The notes: generated by a model not told the origin, from the letters alone. Numbered from the stretch's first letter, positions 35,590 to 44,072 are shown. The stretch: DNA of 64,000 bases from Oceanospirillum multiglobuliferum (GCF_900167095.1 NZ_FUXG01000008.1:62001-126000), one strand, 5' to 3'. Program-made: numbers and translations.

Positions 35590-36525
35590 ATGACTAGATT
35601 AGCCGCTCTTTTAAAGCCTCTTATGCTGATATTGTCAGTACTTTTTGCGTCGCCTGTTTTTGCAGATAGTGCTAAACCGCAAGACTCTACGACAGTTAAA
35701 CCTCTGGTTTATGTCAGTGTATTACCGCAGAAATATCTATTAGATCAGATTGCAGGCAACAGTCTTGATATTGAAGTATTAGTGCAAGCAGGTCATAACC
35801 CTCACAGTTACGATCCTTCTGCCAAGCAGGTGGCGCAGTTATCTAAAGCGCAGATGCTAATGACAACCGGAGTGCCTTTTGAGCGTGCTTGGCTACCAAG
35901 GTTAACTGCACTGTATCCTCGTTTATTAGTAGTCGATACAGTAGCGGCGATACCTAAACCGGAACATACCGAAGAAAAACTTGAACACAAAACAGAAAAA
36001 GCACAAGCAGAGCACCATGGTCATGATCATAGCCATGATGGCTTAGACCCTCATGTTTGGATGAGTCCAGTAATGGCGCTTATACAAGCTGAGACTATGC
36101 TGAATGCGCTAAATCAACAGTTTCCTGAACAAAAAGCAGTGTTTAACCAAGGCTTTGCCAAACTGAAAACACAACTCACACAGCTAGACCAGCAAATACA
36201 TCATGACCTAGCGCCTTATGATGGCCGTAGTTTTATGGTGTTTCACCCTGCATGGGGTTATTTTGCTCAGCAATATCATCTAGAACAGTTGTCGATTGAG
36301 TTTGAAGGTAAAAGCCCAAGTGCGCGTAAGCTCGTTGAGCTTTCAGAGCAGGCTAAGGCTGAAAAAATAAAAGTGATTCTGGTGCAAAGCCAATTTAATC
36401 AACGTCCTGCGGAACGTATTGCAAGCCATATTGGCGCTGAGGTTATACATGCAGATCCTTTGCCTTATGACCTACCAGCAGCTTTAACACAACTGACTGG
36501 GCAACTATTGGAGTCCTGGCGTTAA
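35590..36525 (+). CDS. znuA: Zinc ABC transporter substrate-binding protein ZnuA
   Basis: Periplasmic zinc-binding protein of 311 residues. The signal peptide is MTRLAALLKPLMLILSVLFA with cleavage after FA. Zinc ligands expected in the family are visible (GHNPHSYDPS, a His-rich loop HHGHDHSHDG at about 139-149, DPHVWMSP, and VFHPAWGYFA). The ATG at 35590 gives a normal signal peptide; the frame is open upstream to 35482 but that extension is not protein-like. The stop overlaps the znuC start by one base (TAATG). Confidence 0.92.
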   Translation: MTRLAALLKPLMLILSVLFASPVFADSAKPQDSTTVKPLVYVSVLPQKYLLDQIAGNSLDIEVLVQAGHNPHSYDPSAKQVAQLSKAQMLMTTGVPFERAWLPRLTALYPRLLVVDTVAAIPKPEHTEEKLEHKTEKAQAEHHGHDHSHDGLDPHVWMSPVMALIQAETMLNALNQQFPEQKAVFNQGFAKLKTQLTQLDQQIHHDLAPYDGRSFMVFHPAWGYFAQQYHLEQLSIEFEGKSPSARKLVELSEQAKAEKIKVILVQSQFNQRPAERIASHIGAEVIHADPLPYDLPAALTQLTGQLLESWR

Positions 36526-37271
36526 TGGGTAAGTTTGCTAAAAACATTATTGAGTTTGATCGGGTGGGTTTTCGCTATCAAGCGGCTCCTGTGCTTAATA
36601 ATATCACTCTAGCGGTACGCGAAGGTGAGTTCATGGGGTTAGTTGGCCCTAATGGTGGTGGCAAAAGCACCCTGCTTAAGCTGATCATGGGCTTGATTAC
36701 ACCTGATACGGGCAATATACGAGTTTTTGGCACCAGCCCAAAAAAAGCCCGTGCACGCTTGGGTTATGTGCCACAATTTGCACGTTTCCCGTCTGACTTT
36801 CCCATCACGGTGGAAGAAACCGTTCTTTTAGGCCGTTTGCGCGCAGGCCGCATCTGGCAGCGCTATAACGCTCAAGACCGTGCTATCGCTGCTAAAGTGA
36901 TGACCGAAACGGGGATTAGCGAGTTTGCACAGCGCCCCATTGATCAGCTTTCGGGCGGTCAACTGCAACGGGTTTTAATTGCGCGAGCCTTAGCCTCTGA
37001 GCCAGAACTGTTACTACTAGACGAACCCACAGCCAGCGTTGATGCACACCAAGAAAAAAGTGTGTTTGACCTGTTTCGTGAGCTAAACAAGCGCATGTCC
37101 ATTATCGTGATTTCCCACGACATTGGTTTTATCACTGATTATGTGGATCGCGTAGCCTGCTTAAACAAAGAGCTACTCTGCCATGAAACACAAGCCATCA
37201 CCCCTGATGTGATAGAGCAAATGTACGGTGATCATGTGCATGTTATTCATCATCACTCCCACGCGCTATAA
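36525..37271 (+). CDS. znuC: Zinc ABC transporter ATP-binding protein ZnuC
   Basis: ATPase subunit of 248 residues powering zinc import. Walker A GPNGGGKSTL, signature LSGGQLQRVLIARAL, Walker B LLLLDEP and the H-loop SHDIGFI are all in order. The C-terminus is His-rich (DHVHVIHHHSHAL), which may sense zinc. It follows znuA with a one-base overlap and precedes znuB. Confidence 0.94.
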   Translation: MGKFAKNIIEFDRVGFRYQAAPVLNNITLAVREGEFMGLVGPNGGGKSTLLKLIMGLITPDTGNIRVFGTSPKKARARLGYVPQFARFPSDFPITVEETVLLGRLRAGRIWQRYNAQDRAIAAKVMTETGISEFAQRPIDQLSGGQLQRVLIARALASEPELLLLDEPTASVDAHQEKSVFDLFRELNKRMSIIVISHDIGFITDYVDRVACLNKELLCHETQAITPDVIEQMYGDHVHVIHHHSHAL

Positions 37272-37319
37272 GCAATAGTTTTAATATTTTATAAACCCAA
37301 TGACTCAGATTGAGAGATC

Positions 37320-38180
37320 ATGATGGAATTTTTTGCCGCCTTAGCCGAGCAAAGCTTTTTACAATACGCATTAATTGCAGGTGTACTGGCCAGCATCGCC
37401 TGTGGACTGATCGGCACCTATGTTGTGGTCATGCGCATCAGTTATCTTGCCGGAGGCATTGCACACTCCGTCATGGGCGGCATGGGTATCGCCTATTATT
37501 TTGGTGGCTCGCCTTTTGTAGGTGCATTAATCGCAGCGGTGATTTCCGCCTTATTGATTGGGCTAGTGAAGCTTTACTGGCAAGCCCGTGAAGACACCTT
37601 GATTGGGGCGTTATGGGCCTCTGGTATGGCGCTTGGTATTTTATTTATCAGCCAAACACCGGGGTATCAGGTAGACTTAATGAGTTATCTTTTTGGTAAT
37701 ATTTTATTGGTGGCAGATGGTGATTTATGGCTGATGGCGGGCATGGATGGCATTATTATTCTAACCATCCTAGTACTTTATCGACCCTTTCAAGCGGTAG
37801 CCTTTGACCCTGAGTTTGCCCGCTTACGGGGCTTGCCTGTCAATTTGCTATACCTGTTATTACTCTGCATTGTGGCACTAACAGTGGTGCTGCTAATTCA
37901 AGTCGTGGGGCTGATTTTAGTCATTGCCTTATTGACACTACCTGCTGCAATTGCTGGACATTATGTCCGCACTTTGTCCGCTTTAATGGGGTTAGCCACT
38001 TTACTTGGTTTGGCATTCACCTCAGCAGGCTTGGCAATCTCTTATCAGCCAGACTTACCAGCGGGCGCTACCATTATTTTATTAGCTGCTGGCAGTTTTA
38101 TTATCTCTAGTCTGATTTCGGCCCGTAAAAAACCGGTGCAAAGCCCTGACTCGGCCTCAAAATCAAACATAGCTAACTGA
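37320..38180 (+). CDS. znuB: Zinc ABC transporter permease ZnuB
   Basis: Inner-membrane permease of 286 residues in the ABC-3 family, with about eight hydrophobic helices. The conserved GTYVVVMRISYLAGGIAHSV region sits near residue 30 and FDPEFARLRGLPVNLLY carries the coupling-helix segment that docks on ZnuC. Two adjacent ATGs (37320, 37323) are possible. It is 48 bases after znuC. Confidence 0.93.
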   Translation: MMEFFAALAEQSFLQYALIAGVLASIACGLIGTYVVVMRISYLAGGIAHSVMGGMGIAYYFGGSPFVGALIAAVISALLIGLVKLYWQAREDTLIGALWASGMALGILFISQTPGYQVDLMSYLFGNILLVADGDLWLMAGMDGIIILTILVLYRPFQAVAFDPEFARLRGLPVNLLYLLLLCIVALTVVLLIQVVGLILVIALLTLPAAIAGHYVRTLSALMGLATLLGLAFTSAGLAISYQPDLPAGATIILLAAGSFIISSLISARKKPVQSPDSASKSNIAN

Positions 38181-38196
38181 ACCCAAAGGACGCACC

Positions 38197-38637
38197 ATGA
38201 GTGAATCATTCAATTGGAAAACCGTAGAAAAAGCGGAAACTAATCAAGGCTTTAACTTGCAAGAAGCCCTAAGTAACATTAAATATAATGCTGATGGTTT
38301 AGTACCTGCGATTGCTCAGCAATATGATACTGGCGAAGTTTTGATGATGGCGTGGATGAACTTGGATTCGATTCAAGAAACCCTACGCACAGGTCGAGTG
38401 TGCTACTGGTCGCGTTCACGTCAAGCCTATTGGCGTAAAGGAGAATCATCCGGTCAAGAACAACACCTAAAAGCGCTGCGTTTAGATTGCGATGCCGATA
38501 CTATCTTATTATCGGTTGACCAAACTGGAGCCGCCTGTCACACCGGACGTCGCAGCTGTTTTTATGCTGTGGTGGAAGGCGAACAGTTGAAGGTAGATCA
38601 AGATCCTTTGGTTGATCCTGCGCAACTTTATAAATAA
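38197..38637 (+). CDS. hisI: Phosphoribosyl-AMP cyclohydrolase HisI (possible zinc-starvation paralog)
   Basis: Enzyme of 146 residues for the third step of histidine synthesis, opening the adenine ring of phosphoribosyl-AMP. The metal sites are intact: D97-C98-D99-x-D101, C114 and C121 in the CHTGRRSC segment. The usual SGH of the KGETSGH motif is SGQ here (Q87), an unusual change. It has no HisE domain and lies 16 bases after znuB, not in a his operon. Comparative genomics has described HisI paralogs in Zur regulons, so this may be such a copy (inference). Confidence 0.88.
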   Translation: MSESFNWKTVEKAETNQGFNLQEALSNIKYNADGLVPAIAQQYDTGEVLMMAWMNLDSIQETLRTGRVCYWSRSRQAYWRKGESSGQEQHLKALRLDCDADTILLSVDQTGAACHTGRRSCFYAVVEGEQLKVDQDPLVDPAQLYK

Positions 38638-38692
38638 AGGCCCAAGGGTTACCACAACAAGTCGTTAAGGCCAAAACAGTAGGGCTAGCACA

Positions 38693-38968
38693 ATGAAATG
38701 GTTACTTAAATTACTGGTCAAGTTTTATCGCTATGTCATCAGTCCCGTGCTGCCTCAACGCTGTATTTATTACCCGACCTGCTCAGGCTATGCTCTTGAG
38801 GCTCTTGAAACGCATGGGGCAATTAAAGGTACATGGCTTACAATTAAGCGCATTGGCCGTTGCCATCCTTTTGCCAAGGGCGGCTATGACCCTGTGCCTG
38901 AAAAATGCTCATCTGCGCAGCCTTGCCAACACCATACCCAAACTCAGAAAAAAGAGCCGTTTGAATAG
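38693..38968 (+). CDS. yidD: Membrane protein insertion efficiency factor YidD
   Basis: A 91-residue peripheral membrane protein that helps YidC insert proteins. The family hallmarks [20 protein letters not shown] and [17 protein letters not shown] are complete, with three conserved Cys. The C-terminal tail ([10 protein letters not shown]) is extra. Normally yidD sits next to rpmH-rnpA-yidC; here it is in a different context, between hisI and a DUF1289 gene. Confidence 0.93.
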   Translation: MKWLLKLLVKFYRYVISPVLPQRCIYYPTCSGYALEALETHGAIKGTWLTIKRIGRCHPFAKGGYDPVPEKCSSAQPCQHHTQTQKKEPFE

Positions 38969-38973
38969 TTATT

Positions 38974-39402
38974 ATGGCGCGTATTGAATCCCCTTGTATC
39001 GGTTTATGTAGCACCACTTTGGGTGATGAATATTGCCGTGGCTGTAAACGTAGTGCAGATGAAATTTTATCTTGGGCAACACTGAATCAAAACCAACGTA
39101 ACCTTGTACAGCAGCGTATAGAGCAAGCCTCGGAGACAATTGTGGGGCGCTATTTCGTTTTACTTGATAAAGATCAATTAGAGCAGCAACTGCTTCAGCG
39201 CAGAATTCGTTATACTCAGCGTTTTTCCCCATTGTGCTGGGTGGTTGATTTATTGCGAGTAGGCGCACACCGTATTCAAAATATTGAGGCTTACGGTTTA
39301 GCGCTCACTGAACAGGGTCAAAATCAAAGTTTTGAACACCTTTACCGACAGCTCAATCAGCAGATTTTAGATGAAATAAACAGGCTAATTCGTGAAAAAT
39401 AA
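38974..39402 (+). CDS. DUF1289 domain protein
   Basis: A 142-residue protein. The N-terminal 55 residues are a DUF1289 domain with a probable metal site of four Cys: C8, C12, C21 and C24 (CIGLC then YCRGC), followed by ILSWATLNQNQR. The rest is an alpha-helical extension of unknown type, longer than in most DUF1289 proteins, which are under 80 residues. It starts 5 bases after yidD and overlaps miaE by 11 bases. Confidence 0.82.
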   Translation: MARIESPCIGLCSTTLGDEYCRGCKRSADEILSWATLNQNQRNLVQQRIEQASETIVGRYFVLLDKDQLEQQLLQRRIRYTQRFSPLCWVVDLLRVGAHRIQNIEAYGLALTEQGQNQSFEHLYRQLNQQILDEINRLIREK

Positions 39403-40045
39403 TATAGACCTATTACTTGAAGAGATGTATCAATTTCTACCTTGTCGTACCCCTGCGCTTTGGGTAGAGCAAGCGATCGAAAATCTTGATATTTTGCTGA
39501 TTGATCACGCGCAATGTGAGAAAAAAGCGGCATCTAATGCCATGAACTTGATGTATCGCTACGTAGATCGCACTGAACTACTGAAGAAAATGTCACAGTT
39601 AGCCCGTGAAGAGCTACTGCATTTTGAACAAGTGGTGGGCATTCTTGAAGAGCGTAAGATCCCTTATGTACACCTGTCCGCTGCACGTTACGCCAATGGC
39701 TTGCGCCAGCACATGCGTAAAGACCATAACGGATTAATTGATATTCTAATTATTGGGGCATTTATCGAAGCTCGCTCGTGTGAGCGTTTTATGGCGCTTA
39801 TCCCACACTTAGATGCACCACTGGCCAAATACTATCGTTCACTTGTGCGCTCTGAAGGTCGTCATTACCGCGACTATTTAGAGTTAGCCAAACTCTATTC
39901 GAAAGAGCCTATTGAGGATCGCATTGCGTTTTTTGCTGGTATCGAAAAAGAACTTATTGAATCTGACGACGATACTTTCCGCTTTCACAGTGGCCCAGTA
40001 GTGTTAAAGCCTGAGTTGGCAGCTACTGAGACAGCAGCTTCCTAA
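39392..40045 (+). CDS. miaE: tRNA-(ms2io6A37)-hydroxylase MiaE
   Basis: Diiron oxygenase of 217 residues that hydroxylates the isopentenyl group of ms2i6A at position 37 of tRNAs reading UNN codons. Carboxylate and His ligands sit in the ferritin-like fold: E43, E74-x2-H77, E126 and E155-x2-H158. A GTG at 39392, inside the end of the DUF1289 gene, is the longest start; ATG at 39425 (MYQFLPCRTP) is a credible alternative. Likely co-expressed with the upstream genes. Confidence 0.93.
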   Translation: MKNNIDLLLEEMYQFLPCRTPALWVEQAIENLDILLIDHAQCEKKAASNAMNLMYRYVDRTELLKKMSQLAREELLHFEQVVGILEERKIPYVHLSAARYANGLRQHMRKDHNGLIDILIIGAFIEARSCERFMALIPHLDAPLAKYYRSLVRSEGRHYRDYLELAKLYSKEPIEDRIAFFAGIEKELIESDDDTFRFHSGPVVLKPELAATETAAS

Positions 40046-40063
40046 ACGACTTTGAACTGGCCT

Positions 40064-40097
40064 AATCATGAAGCGCTAACGAAAGCGCTTCATGATT
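40064..40097. terminator. Strong hairpin between miaE and the Nudix gene
   Basis: A perfect 14-bp stem (40064-40077 with 40084-40097), loop AACGAA. It overlaps the last codons of the convergent Nudix gene, whose stop is at 40076-40078. Neither side has a T-run, so it may act as a 3'-end stabiliser or a weak bidirectional terminator. Confidence 0.5.
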
Positions 40098-40480
40098 GCC
40101 GAGGCGATTGTTTGGTCGGCCATTACTCGATTTAACTTATTTAATTCAACCCAGCAGCGTTTGCGCTCTTTCTGCTCTGGCCAACGGCGCAGTGTTTTTG
40201 TAACTTTAATAACAAAAACCCAAACCGTACGCTTTTTATTTTTCATACCCGAGCAAGTTGAAATTTTGAACTTTGAACTTTGACTTAACCTTCCAATCAT
40301 GCCCGCTTCTTCATAAGCCTCAAGCCGTGCAACGCCTGCTTTAGAAAGCTTTTTCTCTGTTTTACCCATCGGAATCATCCAGTGACCATGCTTTCTACTG
40401 GTTACTAAACATACCTCTGGTGCACGATTTTTCCGATGTCGAATCAGCAGAGCGGCTATACGTTCCTTGTGATCAGCCAT
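40076..40480 (-). CDS. Nudix hydrolase, DIPP-like
   Basis: A 134-residue Nudix protein of the group that includes diphosphoinositol-polyphosphate and diadenosine-polyphosphate hydrolases: HWMIPMGKTEKKLSKAGVARLE then AYEEAGMIG. Against the canonical GX5EX7REUXEEXGU box, the first Glu and the Arg are replaced, as in some DIPP-like bacterial proteins, but the E-x2-EE pairs at the metal site remain. The ATG at 40480 is the start, 5 bases after the parA stop. It is the last gene of the RHH-CHAD-ParA operon. Substrate unknown; polyphosphate-like molecules are an inference. Confidence 0.72.
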   Translation of the reverse strand: MADHKERIAALLIRHRKNRAPEVCLVTSRKHGHWMIPMGKTEKKLSKAGVARLEAYEEAGMIGRLSQSSKFKISTCSGMKNKKRTVWVFVIKVTKTLRRWPEQKERKRCWVELNKLNRVMADQTIASAIMKRFR

Positions 40481-40485
40481 AATAA

Positions 40486-41235
40486 TTATAAGCTCTCTAA
40501 CTGCTGTTGAATTTCTTGCCATAAGTTTAGATAGGCTTCCCCACCTGCTGTTTTGGCTGCAAAACAGGCAACAGGAGTGCGATGCTCGCCCATTTTTTCA
40601 ATATCACTTGAAAAGGGCACTTGGGTAATCAGCGTTCGTTTGTATCGACTCTGCATCCGCTCAATTGTCGTTTTATGTAGTTGCTTCTGCTTTTGAACCA
40701 TTGAAAAGAATGGGTAAACTTGACCAACAGGAAGGTCTTTATCACGGAAAAACTCTAGCAACTGCTCATAAGTGCGCTCAGAAAGAGTGGTTGGTATTAC
40801 TGGTACAACAATCATATCGGCAGCTTGAAACACCGCCTCACTGAGATAGCTTAAACTAGGTGGGCAGTCCAAGATTATCAAGTCGTACTCTTTTTTTAGT
40901 CCTTTCAGCACTTGGCGTAAGCGGCGTTGGCGTTTGTTTATATCACTTAGAAAAACATCAAAATGTCGGAACGACTGATGGGCAGGAATGATATCTAAAC
41001 CATCAAAGTCAGAGGCTTTAATTTGCTTTAAAAGACTCTCATAGGTATCAAAAAAACGCTTTCCCCATTGCTTTTTACCGGAGCGTACACGAAAGTAAAA
41101 AGAGGATGCGCCTTGTGAGTCTAAGTCTATTAATAGCGTGCGATAACCTGCTTGAGCTGCGTTATAAGCTAAATTCACAGAGGTTGCGGTTTTACCAACA
41201 CCGCCTTTAATACTGTAGCAAGCGAGTATCTTCAT
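40486..41235 (-). CDS. ParA family ATPase
   Basis: A 249-residue ParA/MinD-type ATPase. The deviant Walker A K10-GGVGKT, the LLIDLDSQGASS Walker A' and the LIILDCPPSL Walker B are complete. No N-terminal HTH is present, so it belongs to the short ParA (type Ib, McdA-like) class that positions cargo on the nucleoid. It lies 3 bases after the CHAD gene and before the Nudix gene. There is no ParB; the small ribbon-helix-helix protein at the head of the operon could be the adaptor. Confidence 0.87.
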   Translation of the reverse strand: MKILACYSIKGGVGKTATSVNLAYNAAQAGYRTLLIDLDSQGASSFYFRVRSGKKQWGKRFFDTYESLLKQIKASDFDGLDIIPAHQSFRHFDVFLSDINKRQRRLRQVLKGLKKEYDLIILDCPPSLSYLSEAVFQAADMIVVPVIPTTLSERTYEQLLEFFRDKDLPVGQVYPFFSMVQKQKQLHKTTIERMQSRYKRTLITQVPFSSDIEKMGEHRTPVACFAAKTAGGEAYLNLWQEIQQQLESL

Positions 41236-41238
41236 ACT

Positions 41239-42804
41239 TCAATCCTTTTGATGTGCAGGCAGGGTCGTAGTTTCAGGTTTTAAGTACAGCTGCGCTAGAG
41301 CTAGACTCATATCATTTTCAATAAAAGCCTTCAGTTGGATCTCTGCATCAAGACGTTGGTCTTGTTGTTTTACGAACAAAACGCCAGACAAGGCATGCAC
41401 TGCAGCAACAATACTGTCTGATGACTGGGCACCACTATGGTTTTCTAGCTCGCCAATGTCTGGGGAGCTGATCCAGTGCTCAAGATACTCTCGCTGTACG
41501 GCAAAATCGTTAAAATCCCCTAGGCTATCTTGTAATTTTTTCAGTGCCTTAAGTAGTGTTTTCAAGCTCTTTCTTGCCTGTTTTTCTTGAAATAGCCCAG
41601 TAAAAAACTCTAGTAGATAGCGAAGCTTTTTCGCCTCTAGACGAATATCATGGATCTCATCATCAACAGACTGCGGTGTAATAAGCTGAGCTTGAGCAAC
41701 GATTTTTTCGTAACTCTTAAGCAAACGCTTGGCGGCTAGCTTTTGAACGGGCTGAAGTGCTTGTTTACTTTCTTTAAAATCAAGGCTAGCAAGTTGCTGC
41801 TCGATTTCTTCAATTTTACTTTGATAGGCAGGGCTTTTTATCCAGCGCGCAAGTGAACGATGAGCCAACTTACGCTTATTAGCAAACTCGCTAAATAGTT
41901 CATCAAGCCCTTGATGAAACTGCTGTGGCAGCAGCTGTTTATATTCATCTTGACGCTGAAGATAAACGTCTAGGTCACGCAGGGTATTAGTTCTACGTGC
42001 CAGATCACCTAAACTGAGTTTAAAATACTGGCTCGCTTCTATACCTACAACCTGTTTAAGCTGAGTAAACAAAGCTCGGCTACGACGTAATGCAACACGG
42101 TATTGATGCAAAAATAGCTTATCCCAGTCAGCGGCAATACCTGTTTCGTTTAACCGTACATTCTGCCAAAGCGTCGTATGAATACTGGTTAGCGCTGTTG
42201 CGGCATTGTCATTCTCACCCATTATAAATACAGGTCTGCGGCTATAGCAGGTTGGGCAGATAGCCAACAGCTCTAAACTGAGCTGAAATATGTGACGCTC
42301 TAGACTGTCTGGCTCAGAGGATAAAATAACACCTAGTGCTTCTCGGTATTCCTTCTCATACCCACGCAAACCACTTAACTCCAGCATCGCGCCTAAGCCT
42401 GTTTGTGTGATATTCAAATCACACACTTTTTTCAGGTCTTCATTACGCAGTGCATATTGATAGTATTCAACCTCCATATCGGCCATTGGAAATAGACGAC
42501 GAATATCAGTATGCGCAGAGACATAGGCTTTTAGCTGAGGATCGACGCAGTTCTCTGCATAACTAGGCACAGGTTCTGCACGATAGACATTAAGGTCAAG
42601 GTGGTTAATAAAGAAGGTTAATCCTTTATGGTTACTGGCTAATAGTCTATTTTTTTTCCAAAGACGCCATTCAAAATCATCATAAAAGGTTAAGGTTTCT
42701 TGCTGAATCTGCATCGGCTCAAGGGTAAAGTGCGCTTGCAGTTTTTCCAGTATCTGTTCGGTTTTCTGACTATCCTGAACCAGCCACCGGGAATGCTTAA
42801 TCAT
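41239..42804 (-). CDS. CYTH-like and CHAD domain protein
   Basis: A 521-residue protein. The N-terminal part (about 1-190) is CYTH/TTM-like, with TFYDDFEWRLWKKNRLL matching the substrate tunnel strand region. A CHAD domain follows (about 215-500) with the basic His/Arg-rich helices FLHQYRVALRRSRALF and DIRLEAKKLRYLLEFF. CHAD domains bind polyphosphate and target its granules. A Cys pair CPTC lies near 205. The N-terminal half appears short of the usual ExExK start, so triphosphatase activity is doubtful. It overlaps the RHH gene by 4 bases. Confidence 0.82.
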   Translation of the reverse strand: MIKHSRWLVQDSQKTEQILEKLQAHFTLEPMQIQQETLTFYDDFEWRLWKKNRLLASNHKGLTFFINHLDLNVYRAEPVPSYAENCVDPQLKAYVSAHTDIRRLFPMADMEVEYYQYALRNEDLKKVCDLNITQTGLGAMLELSGLRGYEKEYREALGVILSSEPDSLERHIFQLSLELLAICPTCYSRRPVFIMGENDNAATALTSIHTTLWQNVRLNETGIAADWDKLFLHQYRVALRRSRALFTQLKQVVGIEASQYFKLSLGDLARRTNTLRDLDVYLQRQDEYKQLLPQQFHQGLDELFSEFANKRKLAHRSLARWIKSPAYQSKIEEIEQQLASLDFKESKQALQPVQKLAAKRLLKSYEKIVAQAQLITPQSVDDEIHDIRLEAKKLRYLLEFFTGLFQEKQARKSLKTLLKALKKLQDSLGDFNDFAVQREYLEHWISSPDIGELENHSGAQSSDSIVAAVHALSGVLFVKQQDQRLDAEIQLKAFIENDMSLALAQLYLKPETTTLPAHQKD

Positions 42805-42992
42805 TTTGACTTACTTCCATTTGTTTTCAGTTTTACCCTTCCAGCAAGATAATCTTCGACCAGTTGCTCAACAATTTTTTGAATGCTACTGTCTTGCTCT
42901 ATCGCTTTGATCTTTAAGGCTTTAAGGGTCTCATTTTTGAGCCTGAGCGATGTGTTTTTTTTGGTTTTTTCGCCAGATTCATCTTTATCCAT
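42801..42992 (-). CDS. Small ribbon-helix-helix DNA-binding protein
   Basis: A 63-residue protein with a CopG/Arc/ParG-type fold: basic disordered N-terminus, TSLRL beta strand (about 14-18), helix ETLKALKIKAIEQ and helix SIQKIVEQLVEDYL, then a basic Lys-rich tail. It heads the CHAD-ParA-Nudix operon and overlaps the CHAD start by 4 bases. RHH proteins next to ParA are usually centromere-binding autoregulators; TGAC repeats lie right upstream. Confidence 0.72.
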   Translation of the reverse strand: MDKDESGEKTKKNTSLRLKNETLKALKIKAIEQDSSIQKIVEQLVEDYLAGRVKLKTNGSKSK

Positions 42993-43013
42993 CAGGCGTT
43001 ACTCATTCCAATC

Positions 43014-43079
43014 ATGACATAATGACGTCATTTATTGTGCAAAAATTGGCATGCATAATCAAATGACAAAATAATGACA
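43014..43079. repeat. Iterated ATGAC motifs upstream of the RHH-CHAD-ParA operon
   Basis: Motif ATGAC(A/G) occurs at 43014-43019, 43022-43027, 43063-43068 and 43074-43079, with an inverted copy GTCAT at 43027-43031 that makes a perfect 12-bp palindrome AATGACGTCATT (43021-43032). The array lies 22-87 bases upstream of the RHH start in an AT-rich gap between nudC and the operon. This is the arrangement of operators and centromere-like sites bound by RHH proteins. Confidence 0.55.
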
Positions 43080-43113
43080 ACCTGCAAATATAACTGAAAT
43101 GCTTATATAGCCC

Positions 43114-43929
43114 CTATTGATCTAGCTGCTGCTGAAAGTAATCCATTAACTGGCCAGATATTGCGTAACTACCAGGACGTGCAGGAAAGTCCTCTAACCG
43201 CCCCCATCGTGCTTCGACAATCTCATGACCATCAACCTTAACTTCACCACCTGCATACTCACAGATAAACCCTAACATTAATGAATGTGGGAAAGGCCAA
43301 CTTTGGCTAGAAATATAATGCAGATTTTTAATTTCAACGCCCACCTCTTCTTTGACCTCTCGATGAAGCGCTTGTTCGGCACTTTCACCGGGCTCAATAA
43401 AGCCAGCAATACAACTGAAATAATTGCTCTTAAAGCTGGCATTTCGCGCTAATAACACTTGGTCACCTTGAGTAATCAACACGATGACACAAGGGTTGAT
43501 ACGTGGATATTGACGATAACCACAGGCACTACAGCACATTGCATTTTCGTGCTGATGAATATGAGTACGAGTACCACATCGGCAGCAATAGTTATGGTCT
43601 TGCTCCCAAGTCAATAGTTGGCTGGCACTGGCAATAAGTTCAAAACAGGATGCGTCGATACTCATCAAGAGCGATCTAAAACTGGCTTGACTGAAAGGCT
43701 TATCTTCAAGCCAGTCTTGCCATTCAGGACTGCGGGTACAATAAACAGGATAGCCTTGATATTCCGCCACAAAACGCCATGTTTGCTCTGGAAGTTCATG
43801 TGCGACTTGATTGGCAGCCAATAGCGGTGACGCTTGATCTACCTCTACGATTAGATTATGACCGATAAAAATCAAGAGTCTGCTTTGGACAGGTAGCTCT
43901 GCTGTTCCACAATGACGAGTCCACAACAT
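43114..43929 (-). CDS. nudC: NAD+ diphosphatase / decapping Nudix hydrolase NudC
   Basis: A 271-residue Nudix enzyme that hydrolyses NAD(H) and removes NAD caps from RNA. A zinc ribbon has C115-x2-C118 and C133-x2-C136. The Nudix box G176-x5-E182-x7-RE-V-x-EE-V-G is intact (GFIEPGESAEQALHREVKEE region). The NudC tag SQPWPFPxS is SQSWPFPHS here, one residue different. It is on the same strand as the RHH operon, separated by the 121-base repeat region. Confidence 0.93.
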   Translation of the reverse strand: MLWTRHCGTAELPVQSRLLIFIGHNLIVEVDQASPLLAANQVAHELPEQTWRFVAEYQGYPVYCTRSPEWQDWLEDKPFSQASFRSLLMSIDASCFELIASASQLLTWEQDHNYCCRCGTRTHIHQHENAMCCSACGYRQYPRINPCVIVLITQGDQVLLARNASFKSNYFSCIAGFIEPGESAEQALHREVKEEVGVEIKNLHYISSQSWPFPHSLMLGFICEYAGGEVKVDGHEIVEARWGRLEDFPARPGSYAISGQLMDYFQQQLDQ

Positions 43930-44072
43930 GATGTTTCCTTAATACATTTGATTAAAGCAGTTTATAACAGGGACAAATGAATGACAGCCCTAAAGTTATT
44001 TCTCTCACCGATTCATCGCGGTATGCTCAGATTCCGTTTATAATGTCCGCTCAATTAGTCAGCAGGTGTGTT

